A stretch of 64,000 nt of DNA, taken from NCBI RefSeq assembly GCF_001693275.1, contig NZ_CP016477.1:1860001-1924000 (forward strand), in the 5' to 3' direction. Each line of letters begins with the position of its first letter. Within the stretch, counting starts at the first letter, position 1. The notes beneath the pieces are model-generated. The model made no database searches. It was not told the DNA's origin and saw nothing but the letters and a program-made list of their open reading frames with translations. Shown here in pieces: positions 25,596 through 34,593 of the stretch. This stretch comes from Picosynechococcus sp. PCC 7117. Lineage in GTDB: Bacteria; Cyanobacteriota; Cyanobacteriia; Cyanobacteriales; MRBY01. The translations under genes and the position numbers were made by a program.

Positions 25596-25678
25596 CAACG
25601 CCCATGCACACCGACCGCCGAAAGCTTGTCTGTTGAGTGTTCAAGGTTGTCTGCGGCGGGTGATGGGCAACGTTAACA
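25589..25678 (+). other. attC-like recombination site
   Basis: An imperfect inverted repeat of about 90 bp begins at GGCATAACAACGCCCAT overlapping the stop codon and ends at GGGCAACGTTAACA. The left arm (TAACAACGCCCAT, then CACACCGACCGCC) pairs with the right arm (GGCGGGTG, ATGGGC, GTTA) with small bulges, and the centre is a long loop. Order and spacing are those of a long attC site: R'' (GCATAAC), L'', loop, L', R' (GTTAACA, a partial match to GTTRRRY). No integrase gene is in the window. Confidence 0.6.
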
Positions 25679-25782
25679 CTACAGAGCATAAGGCAAGAGA
25701 GCATTCTATCGATCATCCCTCAATTTGAGAAATCAATCTATTAAGTGTTTCACATTGGCGATAGCGATTGATGGTTTAAGGA

Positions 25783-26406
25783 TTACAGGGTTTTTGCCCA
25801 CTCCCGAATGGCGCGGCGAATCGCTCGACGGCCTAGAGGACGATTTTCTTCGATCAAAGCCATCATTGTCGTCACTGAAATTTGCGGCAGGGCTAAACTC
25901 GTTTCTGAAACGCGATATTCTCCCTGGTCGAGGAGATAAATGGTGATTTTGCCATCCTCATAGCTCCAAATTTCCGGCACTCCTAACCGTGCATAGATGG
26001 GAAACCGTTCTAAAGATCGGCTTGTCAGTTCAATTTCTAAAGCCAAATCGGGAGGCGGATCTTTAGCGAGATCATAGTCCAACTGGCCCCGAATTAACGG
26101 CTCATGCTGGAAGTAAAAACAATTGTCCGGCTCTAAACCTGCTTTGGCCGCTGGTTTACGCCAGGTCGTCGAACCGAGACTTTCGTAATCAATCTCTAGT
26201 TTGTCGGCGCAATCTTTGATCGAGATACTAATCACTTCTTTGTAAAACTCATGCCTTGGCAGAGGCGTCATAATTTCCAAAGTTCCATCACAATAGGCCA
26301 CGCGACTAGAACGAGTTTCTCCCAGATCCCGCAGAATATTTTCAAACTGCTGCCAACTGATATTACTCAACAGCACCCGATCCGCCCGTTGTTTTGTCAG
26401 CATCAC
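25783..26406 (-). CDS. Uma2-family protein (DUF820, PD-(D/E)XK nuclease-like)
   Basis: The 207-residue protein has the Uma2 layout: WQQFENILRDLGE, a Y-CDGTLEIMTP strand, HEFYKEVIS, then PPPDLALEIELTSRS, which supplies the acidic residues and E-x-E of the nuclease-like fold, and VPEIWSYEDGKITIY. The family is hugely expanded in cyanobacteria and its biological role is unknown. The start is M at 26406 or one codon later. It is separated from ileS by a divergent promoter region. A remnant of a related copy lies at 24075-24175. Confidence 0.8.
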   Translation of the reverse strand: MMLTKQRADRVLLSNISWQQFENILRDLGETRSSRVAYCDGTLEIMTPLPRHEFYKEVISISIKDCADKLEIDYESLGSTTWRKPAAKAGLEPDNCFYFQHEPLIRGQLDYDLAKDPPPDLALEIELTSRSLERFPIYARLGVPEIWSYEDGKITIYLLDQGEYRVSETSLALPQISVTTMMALIEENRPLGRRAIRRAIREWAKTL

Positions 26407-26557
26407 TTTATCTCCCCTTGCCGATCACCCTCCATTCTATTTAATGAATCCCAGGACGTTGGCGATCGCCTTTTTTCACCGAGATTCACGGGACAAGCCA
26501 CAGCAAGTTAAAATCAGCCATAGCAAACATTTGTAAACATCAGCCACCACAGCCACC

Positions 26558-29449
26558 GTGACAGACGCAAAGAGCTACAAAGATACCGTTAATTTGCCGA
26601 AAACTACCTTTAATATGCGGGCGAATGCTCCCCAAAAAGAGCCAGAAATCCAAAAATTCTGGCAAGAAAACCGCATTTATGAAGAATTAGCGCAAAATAA
26701 CCCCAAAGACTTCTTTACGCTGCACGATGGCCCCCCCTATGCCAACGGTGACCTTCACATGGGCCATGCCCTGAACAAAGTGCTGAAGGACATCATCAAT
26801 AAGTACAAGCTCCTACAAGGCTACAAAACCCACTATGTCCCCGGTTGGGATTGTCACGGTTTACCCATCGAATTAAAGGTACTGCAAAACCTCAGCGCCG
26901 ATGCCCGGCAAAATCTCACGCCCCTCAAACTCCGCTACAAAGCCCGTGACTTTGCCCTCAAAACCCAAAAAGCCCAAGCAGCCGGATTTCAACGGTATGG
27001 CGTTTGGGGCGACTGGGAAAATCCTTATCTCACCCTCACCCCAGAATATGAAGCGGCTCAAATCGGCGTATTTGGCGACATGGCCCTCAAAGGCTATATC
27101 TATCGCGGCCTAAAGCCCGTCCATTGGAGTCCGAGTTCCCAAACGGCCCTCGCCGAGGCAGAACTTGAATACCCCGAAGGCCATACCTCCCAGAGTATCT
27201 ACGTTTCTTTTCCGATCACGGATCTAAGCCCGGAAGCTAAAGCTGTTTTAGGCGAGTTTGCCGATAGTTTGGGCGTGGCGATCTGGACAACCACGCCCTG
27301 GACATTGCCCGGTAACTTAGCTGTGGCGATCAACCCGGCCCTGGAATACGCCGTCGTCGAAACCGATGGCAGCCTGTGCGCTCAGAAATATTTAGTGGTG
27401 GCCAAGGATCTCGCAGAAAGCTTAACGAAAACTTTTGACGCTGCCTTAACGATTAAAACCAGTTTTAAAGGGGAAATTCTCGAACATTGCACCTATCAGC
27501 ATCCCCTCTATGATCGTCAAAGTCCGGTGGTGGCTGGTGGTGATTACATCACAACGGAATCTGGGACGGGCCTCGTCCATACCGCGCCGGGCCATGGTCA
27601 GGAGGACTATATCACAGGCCAGAAATATGGTTTGCCGATCCTTTCCCCAGTAGATGCAGAAGGCATCTTAACTGAAGAAGCAGGCGAGTTTGCAGGCTTA
27701 AATGTCCTCAACGGGGCTAACGACGCAATTATCACAGCTTTAACGGAAAAACGCGCCCTTTTAAAGCAAGAAGCTTACCAACACAAATATCCTTACGATT
27801 GGCGGACGAAAAAACCGACCATTTTCCGGGCCACAGAACAGTGGTTTGCCTCCGTCGAAGGGTTCCGCGATGAAGCCCTAAGCGCGATCAAGAACGTCCG
27901 TTGGATTCCGGCCCAGGGGGAAAATCGGATCACGGCGATGGTTGGCGATCGCAGTGATTGGTGTATTTCCCGGCAACGCAATTGGGGCGTCCCCATTCCT
28001 GTTTTCTACGACGAGGAAACCGGGGAAGCATTGTTAAATGAAACCACCATTAACCATGTTAAAGAAATTATTGCCAAGGAAGGTTCTGACGCTTGGTGGA
28101 AACGTTCGGTAGAAGAACTTTTACCGGAGGAATATCGCAATAATGGTCGCACTTACCGCAAGGGCACCGATACCATGGATGTGTGGTTTGATTCGGGTTC
28201 TTCCTGGGCGGCTGTGGCCAAACAACGGGACGGTTTAAATTATCCTGTGGATCTGTATTTAGAAGGTTCTGACCAGCATCGGGGTTGGTTCCAGTCGAGT
28301 CTTCTAACCAGTGTGGCTGTTAATAATATAGCCCCCTATAAAACGGTATTAACCCACGGTTTTGTGCTCGATGAAAAGGGCTACAAAATGAGTAAATCTC
28401 TGGGGAATGTGGTCGATCCCAATATCATTATCAATGGCGGCAAGAATCAGAAAACCGAACCGCCCTATGGTGCAGATGTGCTGCGGCTATGGGTTTCTTC
28501 GGTAGACTACTCTTCAGATGTGCCTATCGGCCAAACGATTTTGAAACAGTTGGCGGATGTTTATCGCAAAATTCGTAACACAGCCCGTTTCCTCTTAGGA
28601 AATATCCATGACTTTGATCCGGCGAAAGATGCAGTTGCTTACAGTGATTTACCGGAATTAGACAAATATATTTTGCACCAAACCCACAATGTTTTTACAG
28701 AAGTTACAGAAGCTTTTGAGGAATTCCAATTCTTTAAATTCTTCCAAAAAGTGCAAAATTTCTGCGTGGTGGATCTGTCGAATTTCTATCTCGATATTGC
28801 CAAGGATCGCCTGTATATTTCCGATGCGAATGCGCCCCGGCGCCGCAGTTGTCAAACGGTGATGGCGATTATCCTTGAAACTCTGGCCAAGGCGATCGCC
28901 CCGGTATTGTGTCACATGGCGGAGGATATTTGGCAGAACTTACCCTACGAAACGGGGCATCAATCGGTGTTTAACGCGGGTTGGTATCAACTCGATCCCC
29001 AATGGGCAGCGGACGCAACTTTATTCCAACGGTGGGAAGAACTGCGCAAAATCCGCAACGGCGTGAACCTCGTTCTCGAAAAAGCCCGCACAGAAAAATT
29101 AATCGGTGCTTCCCTCGAAGCAAAAATTCTGATGCGCGATGTGGATGGGGCCTTAACAGACTGGCTCGCGGCCCTAAATCCCGCCGACAGTTTAAGTGAG
29201 TCCCCACGGGTGGATGAACTGCGCTATTTGCTCCTTGTTTCCCAGGTGGAATTTGTGACGGCAGCCCTCGACGATCAGCAGTACCAAGACACCCTGGAGT
29301 TGGCTGCTGGCAAGCTCCAAATCGCCGTGGTCAAAGCGGACGGTCACAAATGCGATCGCTGTTGGAATTACTCCACACAAGTGGGCACCTTTACGGATGA
29401 TCCCACCATTTGTGAACGTTGTAATGAGGCGCTAGTTGGTAACTTCTAA
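26558..29449 (+). CDS. ileS: Isoleucyl-tRNA synthetase
   Basis: The 963-residue class I synthetase charges tRNA-Ile. HIGH-like motif is GDLHMGHALNK (residues 68-78), the editing domain includes TTPWTLPGN and GTGLVHTAPGHG, KMSKS is intact in GYKMSKSLGN, and the C-terminal zinc site reads CDRCWNY...CERC. The start is a GTG at 26558, giving MTDAKSYKDTVNLPKTTFNM as in other bacteria; no in-frame ATG lies before the conserved N-terminus. The gene is single. Confidence 0.97.
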   Translation: MTDAKSYKDTVNLPKTTFNMRANAPQKEPEIQKFWQENRIYEELAQNNPKDFFTLHDGPPYANGDLHMGHALNKVLKDIINKYKLLQGYKTHYVPGWDCHGLPIELKVLQNLSADARQNLTPLKLRYKARDFALKTQKAQAAGFQRYGVWGDWENPYLTLTPEYEAAQIGVFGDMALKGYIYRGLKPVHWSPSSQTALAEAELEYPEGHTSQSIYVSFPITDLSPEAKAVLGEFADSLGVAIWTTTPWTLPGNLAVAINPALEYAVVETDGSLCAQKYLVVAKDLAESLTKTFDAALTIKTSFKGEILEHCTYQHPLYDRQSPVVAGGDYITTESGTGLVHTAPGHGQEDYITGQKYGLPILSPVDAEGILTEEAGEFAGLNVLNGANDAIITALTEKRALLKQEAYQHKYPYDWRTKKPTIFRATEQWFASVEGFRDEALSAIKNVRWIPAQGENRITAMVGDRSDWCISRQRNWGVPIPVFYDEETGEALLNETTINHVKEIIAKEGSDAWWKRSVEELLPEEYRNNGRTYRKGTDTMDVWFDSGSSWAAVAKQRDGLNYPVDLYLEGSDQHRGWFQSSLLTSVAVNNIAPYKTVLTHGFVLDEKGYKMSKSLGNVVDPNIIINGGKNQKTEPPYGADVLRLWVSSVDYSSDVPIGQTILKQLADVYRKIRNTARFLLGNIHDFDPAKDAVAYSDLPELDKYILHQTHNVFTEVTEAFEEFQFFKFFQKVQNFCVVDLSNFYLDIAKDRLYISDANAPRRRSCQTVMAIILETLAKAIAPVLCHMAEDIWQNLPYETGHQSVFNAGWYQLDPQWAADATLFQRWEELRKIRNGVNLVLEKARTEKLIGASLEAKILMRDVDGALTDWLAALNPADSLSESPRVDELRYLLLVSQVEFVTAALDDQQYQDTLELAAGKLQIAVVKADGHKCDRCWNYSTQVGTFTDDPTICERCNEALVGNF

Positions 29450-29491
29450 GTTGTGCTTTAGGGGTGGGAGTAATCTTGCCCTTAATTTTTT

Positions 29492-30196
29492 ATGGATGTC
29501 AATCATCTCGTCGCGGAAATCTTTTCCCCAGCCCTCCGGATGCCCCTCGGAACGGTCATCACTTATCTGGGGGCGCTGTTGGCGATCGCCGAAGGTCTCA
29601 GCCGCAAAAATCACCTAAGCCCAGAACTGACCCGCAAGATTGTCCATATCGGCAGTGGTAATGTCATTCTCCTCGCCTGGTGGTTTGATATTCCGATGGA
29701 AATCGGCATTGCTGCCGCTTTTATTGCAGGCTTAATTGCGCTAATTTCCTACTTCCTGCCGATTTTACCCAGCGTGAACAGCGTCGGTCGCCAGAGCCTC
29801 GGTACCTTTTTTTATGCCCTTAGTATGGGGGTGTTGATCTGGTGGTTTTGGTCAATTCAGCAACCCGTATTTGCGGTGCTCGGCATTTTGGTGATGGCCT
29901 GGGGCGATGGTCTGGCTGCCGTGGTCGGTAGTCAATTGGGCAAACATCCCTACGAAATTCTTGGCAACAAAAAAAGCCTCGAAGGCACTGCCACCATGTT
30001 TGGGGTGGGTTTCTTGATTTGTGGTTTATTATTTCTCGGTTTTGACCTCATGCTTTGGCAAAAAGTGGCGATCGCCCTCGTTGTTGCCCTTTGTTCTACC
30101 TTGCTCGAAAGCATTGCCCAGTTTGGCATTGATAACTTTTTGGTGCCCGTCGGCAGTGCGGCGATCGCCTTTTTACTCGTACAAGCTTTGATCTAG
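29492..30196 (+). CDS. Phytol kinase (VTE5/dolichol-kinase-like CTP-dependent kinase)
   Basis: The 234-residue membrane protein has about six hydrophobic segments. The motifs RKIVHIGSGNVILLAWW near residue 49 and AWGDGLAAVVGSQLGKHPYE near residue 136, followed by NKKSLEGT, are those of phytol/dolichol kinases. Such enzymes phosphorylate phytol released from chlorophyll for tocopherol and phylloquinone synthesis (slr1652 in Synechocystis). It is 42 bp after ileS. Its end overlaps the convergent DUF1232 gene by 4 bp. Confidence 0.88.
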   Translation: MDVNHLVAEIFSPALRMPLGTVITYLGALLAIAEGLSRKNHLSPELTRKIVHIGSGNVILLAWWFDIPMEIGIAAAFIAGLIALISYFLPILPSVNSVGRQSLGTFFYALSMGVLIWWFWSIQQPVFAVLGILVMAWGDGLAAVVGSQLGKHPYEILGNKKSLEGTATMFGVGFLICGLLFLGFDLMLWQKVAIALVVALCSTLLESIAQFGIDNFLVPVGSAAIAFLLVQALI

Positions 30197-30501
30197 GATT
30201 CGTCTACCGAAACCGAAGGGATATCCACCGTTGCCGTCGTTTCTCCCTGGGTTGTCGTTTTCCCTTGGGAATTTTCTTGGCGGGCTTGGAAAAAAGCCAA
30301 GGCCATTTGGGACAGTTCCGCAATCAACAAGGTCGCCAGCATCACATCATCAATCTGACCGGCAATGGGGAAAAAGTCCGGTGAAATATCAATGGGGCTG
30401 ATCAAATATGCCAAAGTGCCTAGAATAATCCACCACCGGTATTTCGGATTGCGCAGGGTGTTGCGGTACCAATCATAAAGAGCCTTGGGAGAAAGCGACA
30501 T
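30193..30501 (-). CDS. DUF1232 (YkvA-type) membrane protein
   Basis: The 102-residue protein has YRNTLRNPKYRWWIILGTLA, then YLISPIDISPDFFPIAGQIDD, the DUF1232 signature (P-D-x-x-P), and a hydrophobic stretch, followed by a hydrophilic Thr/Ser-rich tail. The family is broadly distributed and its function is unknown. It follows psbB on the same strand but is separated by a terminator. The two genes at its 3' end overlap by 4 bp. Confidence 0.85.
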   Translation of the reverse strand: MSLSPKALYDWYRNTLRNPKYRWWIILGTLAYLISPIDISPDFFPIAGQIDDVMLATLLIAELSQMALAFFQARQENSQGKTTTQGETTATVDIPSVSVDES

Positions 30502-30613
30502 AATATTTTTTTAATTCATTCAGGGAATACCTCAATTTTGCATAATCCTCTTCTTTCGCAACCAGTGTAGAAAACCGCCACCATCTCCCCCGAATTCAGT
30601 TAATTTTTCCCAA

Positions 30614-30647
30614 GAAAAAAGAGGCTAGGCTTAAAGGCCCAACCTCC
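30614..30647 (-). terminator. Rho-independent terminator of psbB
   Basis: On the minus strand GAGGTTGGGC pairs with GCCTAGCCTC (with wobbles) and a run of six T follows, 57 bp after the psbB stop codon. Confidence 0.75.
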
Positions 30648-30704
30648 TCAAAATGAATTATTGGAAAAAACTTTCCGATCGATGCAATAGATACCTGTGT
30701 TTAA

Positions 30705-32228
30705 TTAGCTAGCACGGGTACTCTTGTCACCAACCTTCTGGAAGAAGCCCCATTCCACTTGCTCTTCTGCCAGTTCAGGGTCAACCCCAGCAAATACGTC
30801 ACGGTACAACGTCCGAGAACCATGCCAAATGTGACCAAAGAAGAACAGCAGCGCAAATACAGCGTGACCAAAAGTGAACCAACCACGGGGGCTCGTCCGG
30901 AATACACCGTCAGAACCAAGGGTTTCAGTATCAAACTCGAAAGGCTCACCCAACTGGGCACGACGGGCGTATTTTCTGACAGTGGCAGCATCGGTGAAGG
31001 TTTGACCATTGAGTTCGCCACCCAAGAAGGAAACCGTAACCCCAGCCTGTTCAACGGAGAACTTAGACTCAGAACGACGGAACGGAATATCAGCCCGGAG
31101 GACGCCATCCGCATCGGTCATGACCACAGGGAAGGTTTCAAAGAAGTTGGGCATCCGACGAACAAAAAGCTCACGACCTTCTGCATCTTTGAAGACAGGG
31201 TGGCCGGCCCAAGACTGAGCAATGCCATCACCTTGATCCATCGGCCCTGTACGGAACAAACCACCTTTCGCAGGGCTGTTACCGACATAGTCATAAAAAG
31301 CAAGTTTTTCAGGAATTGTATTCCAAGCTTCCGCAGGTGTTGCCCCTGACGCAATTTCAGCATCCACACGGCGCTGAATTTCGTTTTGGAAATAACCCTG
31401 GTCCCACTGATAACGGGTCGGGCCGAAAAGTTCGATGGGGGTGGTAGCGTTGCCGTACCACATGGTGCCAGCGACGACGAATGCGGCAAAAAATACCGCT
31501 GCAATACTGCTGGATAAAACCGTCTCAATGTTACCCATCCGGAGTGCCTTGTACAGACGCTCAGGGGGGCGCACACTGAGGTGGAAGAGACCAGCAATAA
31601 TCCCAACGATACCAGCGGCAATGTGGTGTGCAACAACGCCGCCAGGGTTAAAGGGGTTAAATCCACTGGGGCCCCAATCGGGGGCAACGGCTTGGACATG
31701 GCCTGTTACACCATAGGGGTCAGAAACCCACATTCCAGGCCCCCAGACGCCGCTGAGGTGAAAGGCTCCAAAGCCGAAGCAAAGAAGACCAGATAGGAAC
31801 AGGTGAATCCCAAACATTTTCGGCAAGTCTAGGGCAGGCTTACCGGTACGGGAGTCAACAAAAAGATCGAGATCCCAATAAACCCAGTGCCAAACGGCAG
31901 CGAGGAACAGAAGACCGGACAGAACGATGTGTGCTGCGGCGACGCCTTCAAAAGACCAAAAACCGGGGTTAGTGCCTACGGCACCAGTGATATCCCAGCC
32001 ATTCCAGGAGCCGGTTACGCCCAGCCGTGCCATGAACGGCAGTACGAACATGCCCTGCCGCCACATGGGATTGAGGACGGGATCACTGGGATCGAAAATT
32101 GCTAGCTCATAGAGGGCCATTGAGCCAGCCCAACCTGCGACAAGCGCAGTGTGCATGAGGTGTACAGAAATCAGACGACCTGGGTCGTTAAGGACGACTG
32201 TATGTACGCGGTACCAAGGTAGTCCCAT
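30705..32228 (-). CDS. psbB: Photosystem II CP47 core antenna protein
   Basis: CP47 binds about 16 chlorophyll a molecules and passes energy to the photosystem II reaction centre. The 507-residue length is standard. Six membrane spans are seen, with chlorophyll-binding histidines in [42 protein letters not shown], and [17 protein letters not shown]. The large lumenal loop between spans V and VI lies at about residues 255-440. The ATG follows a very strong ribosome-binding site (AGGAGGAGAG). The psbT gene, normally next to psbB, is not found downstream. Confidence 0.98.
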   Translation of the reverse strand: MGLPWYRVHTVVLNDPGRLISVHLMHTALVAGWAGSMALYELAIFDPSDPVLNPMWRQGMFVLPFMARLGVTGSWNGWDITGAVGTNPGFWSFEGVAAAHIVLSGLLFLAAVWHWVYWDLDLFVDSRTGKPALDLPKMFGIHLFLSGLLCFGFGAFHLSGVWGPGMWVSDPYGVTGHVQAVAPDWGPSGFNPFNPGGVVAHHIAAGIVGIIAGLFHLSVRPPERLYKALRMGNIETVLSSSIAAVFFAAFVVAGTMWYGNATTPIELFGPTRYQWDQGYFQNEIQRRVDAEIASGATPAEAWNTIPEKLAFYDYVGNSPAKGGLFRTGPMDQGDGIAQSWAGHPVFKDAEGRELFVRRMPNFFETFPVVMTDADGVLRADIPFRRSESKFSVEQAGVTVSFLGGELNGQTFTDAATVRKYARRAQLGEPFEFDTETLGSDGVFRTSPRGWFTFGHAVFALLFFFGHIWHGSRTLYRDVFAGVDPELAEEQVEWGFFQKVGDKSTRAS

Positions 32229-32597
32229 TGACTACTCTCCTCCTAAACAATCGTGTCTACTATGACCAAATATTTTCTCATTATTAACGAGGATTGGTCT
32301 GAACCGAGAAAAACAACTTCAAATCTATAGGAAGATTTTGAGTTGAAATGGCTTTTTGACGGCAATGTCTTCGTAGACTTTAATAAAAACTTCCTCGGAA
32401 AAATTTACAAAAGTTTACAAAGCATCCTCAAGAAAGTTGTTTTGTTATTGCTAGTTGTCCCAAGGACTTAAGCGTTTTTTTCTTCTCTCTAAACTACGAT
32501 ACAAAGGGTTTGTGCTGGGTTTAGGGGGAAGATTGTTTAAAGAAGTGTAACTATTGTTAGAGGGCTTGGCAAGCGTATTACGGGAAATGTAATGGCG
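32229..32597. other. Leader and promoter region of psbB
   Basis: The 369-bp stretch between psbB and a hypothetical gene (both minus strand) has no credible reading frame. The AGGAGG ribosome-binding site of psbB is at about 32236-32244. The rest is AT-rich, as expected for a strong photosynthesis promoter, but I cannot mark the -10 box with confidence. Confidence 0.5.
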
Positions 32598-32915
32598 CTA
32601 ATGGCTTGGAGTTGGGTCTTTGTAGAGGGTGTTGGCTTGGTTTAATTGGGCGATCGCCTCTTCGGGACTGATGAGGCGTTTGATCATCACTTGACCGATG
32701 TTCTCGGTTTTGACCTTCGTGGGATCGGGGGTCACTTCCAGCATCAGGATCGGGTCGTCTACTTGGTAGAGCCAGAGGCGCTCCCCCTGGTTTTCCATGG
32801 CGATGTTGGTGCGCTGAATCTTGGGGGGACGTCGCCAGGACAGAATATCCCAGGGGCCACCGGGTTCCCAAACGCGGCCAATGTGCCACCCTTCGGTGAG
32901 AAAAAAATATTGCAT
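32598..32915 (-). CDS. Conserved cyanobacterial hypothetical protein
   Basis: The open frame runs from 33029, but the first 38 codons are not protein-like; the ATG at 32915 gives the typical N-terminus MQYFFLTEGWHIGRVWEPGG. The 105-residue protein has RRPPKIQRTNIAMENQGERL and DDPILMLEV, and no known catalytic motif. The family seems restricted to cyanobacteria. The function is unknown. It is separated from psbB by over 350 bp and is likely a separate transcription unit. Confidence 0.75.
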   Translation of the reverse strand: MQYFFLTEGWHIGRVWEPGGPWDILSWRRPPKIQRTNIAMENQGERLWLYQVDDPILMLEVTPDPTKVKTENIGQVMIKRLISPEEAIAQLNQANTLYKDPTPSH

Positions 32916-33026
32916 AAGCGAGAATTTAGGGCAGATCAATGTCCAAAATGATAGGCTCGATTGCCCTTTATACCCAGGGGTGGGGTCAATAAATCGCAAA
33001 TATTTTCTAGGTTTTACCATCGCGAT

Positions 33027-33054
33027 CAAAAAACCCCCAAGGATTTTGGAGGTT
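33027..33054 (-). terminator. Rho-independent terminator after the metallohydrolase gene
   Basis: On the minus strand AACCTCCAA pairs with TTGGGGGTT (9 bp, one wobble) over a 5-nt loop, followed by six T. Confidence 0.8.
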
Positions 33055-33083
33055 GTTCAATCAAAGGAAAAATGATGATCCGC

Positions 33084-33908
33084 CTAGGCCCGCAACAGGG
33101 GGCGATCGCTTAAAACTTTAATCTCTGAATTGGCTTGGGAAAGAGCCGCTCGATTGACCTGGAGGCGATTGGAAGCCACCGTTGTCACCTTAATTTCGTT
33201 ACGGTCTACCAAGTTTAAAAAGGATTCAATGGACTGGAGCCCACAGGTGTCGTCCCCGGCCGTTGTTTTGTAGTGGGTCGGGATAACAATCTTGGGACGC
33301 AGCAACTCTAGGGCTTGGAGCGATTGGGCTGGGGTGTAACCCTTGGGGGGAATATTCTGTGGATCAGCATCGGTGCCCCCAACGGGGATCATCAGAATAT
33401 CTGGGCTGCCCCCGGTCAAAATAAAATCATCGATGTCTACTTCTTCCCCAGCGCCGCCGAGGTGCAAGAAACTAATGCCTCCCTGGCGCCAACTCCAGGC
33501 AATGTTGGGCGGGAAACGCCAGCCTCGATAGCGTTCGATGTTGGCATGGGCGAGGCTAATACCGTCAAAGGTGATGTTATTCACGGGATATTGTCCGGCT
33601 TGGAATAAAATCCTGGGGTCTCCGGGTAAACCATCGGTATAGCCTTCGTCGAACAGTTGGCTACTCAACAGGACAATGTCTGCTTGGGGAAATGTGTCCC
33701 GATAACCTGCGGTACAACTGAGGGCACGGAAGGGATTAATGAGAACCTTAGTCCCCGCACCACTGACGGAAAAACAGGTGTGGCCCAGCCATTCGATGTC
33801 AAGGTTGCCGGTTTGGGCTTGGACGGCGTTTTTTTGCAATAGGGAAAAGCCGGCGATCGCCCCAAAAGCACTAATCCCTGCGGTCTGAATAAACTGTCTA
33901 CGTTTCAT
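33084..33908 (-). CDS. Tat-exported metallo-beta-lactamase-fold hydrolase (UlaG-like)
   Basis: The 274-residue protein starts with a twin-arginine signal: MKRRQFIQTAGISAFGAIAG. After export the domain reads DIEWLGHTCFSVSGAGTKVL, as in the UlaG-like branch of the MBL fold (H in LGHTCF), and later LHLGGAGEEVDIDD and IVIPTHYKTT supply further metal ligands. The family includes lactonases and RNA-type hydrolases; substrate unknown. It follows trpG by 23 bp and may be co-transcribed. Its own terminator lies 30 bp downstream of its stop. Confidence 0.82.
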   Translation of the reverse strand: MKRRQFIQTAGISAFGAIAGFSLLQKNAVQAQTGNLDIEWLGHTCFSVSGAGTKVLINPFRALSCTAGYRDTFPQADIVLLSSQLFDEGYTDGLPGDPRILFQAGQYPVNNITFDGISLAHANIERYRGWRFPPNIAWSWRQGGISFLHLGGAGEEVDIDDFILTGGSPDILMIPVGGTDADPQNIPPKGYTPAQSLQALELLRPKIVIPTHYKTTAGDDTCGLQSIESFLNLVDRNEIKVTTVASNRLQVNRAALSQANSEIKVLSDRPLLRA

Positions 33909-33930
33909 GGTTATGTCGGGGAGCCCCTCA

Positions 33931-34554
33931 CTAATTCGTTACAAGCAGCGGTACAGGCGACAGAGTAGCGAGGAAATTCCGCAAAAGCTGTTTACCTGCC
34001 GTGGTTAAGATACTTTCGGGATGGAATTGTACCCCCTGGATATGGGGATAATCCCGATGTTGTACGCCCATAATCGTACCGTCATCCACCCAAGCAGTGA
34101 CCTCTAAACAATCAGGACAATTATTTTTGTCGATCACCAAGCTATGGTAACGGGTGGCGGGGAATGGATTTTCTAAACCAGCAAATACCCCTTTGTTGGC
34201 ATGGTGAATCACGGAGATCTTGCCATGCATCAGGGTTGCGGCACCGATAATTTTGCCCCCAAACACCTGGCCGATGCTTTGGTGTCCCAGACAAACCCCA
34301 AGGATAGGAAGTTCCTGGCCCAATTCTTTGATCACCGCCAAGGAAATCCCCGCGTCTTCTGGACGGCCTGGCCCCGGCGAAATGACGATGCCCGCAGGTT
34401 GTTTGGCACGAATTTCAGCGAGGGTAATTTTGTCGTTCCGATACACTTCGATGTCCTGGGCCACGGGTAATTCTTTGCCTAATTCGCCGAGGTATTGGAC
34501 AAGGTTATAGGTGAAACTGTCATAGTTGTCGATGACGATGATCAAAGGGGTCAC
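33931..34554 (-). CDS. trpG: Anthranilate/aminodeoxychorismate synthase glutaminase subunit
   Basis: The 207-residue class I glutamine amidotransferase has the catalytic cysteine in GVCLGHQSIGQVFGG and the His-Glu in GVQFHPESILT, and begins with IIVIDNYDSFTYNLVQYLGE, typical of TrpG/PabA. It supplies ammonia to TrpE (tryptophan) or PabB (folate); cyanobacteria often use one protein for both. The partner gene is not in the window. It lies upstream of the MBL gene on the same strand. Confidence 0.93.
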   Translation of the reverse strand: MTPLIIVIDNYDSFTYNLVQYLGELGKELPVAQDIEVYRNDKITLAEIRAKQPAGIVISPGPGRPEDAGISLAVIKELGQELPILGVCLGHQSIGQVFGGKIIGAATLMHGKISVIHHANKGVFAGLENPFPATRYHSLVIDKNNCPDCLEVTAWVDDGTIMGVQHRDYPHIQGVQFHPESILTTAGKQLLRNFLATLSPVPLLVTN

Positions 34555-34593
34555 ACTCCTTTAGATAGTGATGGGGATTTGTACGGGGTTGAG

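Noticed and set aside
25596-25782. Transposon end (IS inverted repeat)
   Set aside because: No transposase frame is present and the structure is one long imperfect hairpin of attC type, not a pair of IS ends.
30502-30704. psbT gene downstream of psbB
   Set aside because: The gap holds a terminator and no 31-codon frame with a membrane span, so psbT must be elsewhere.
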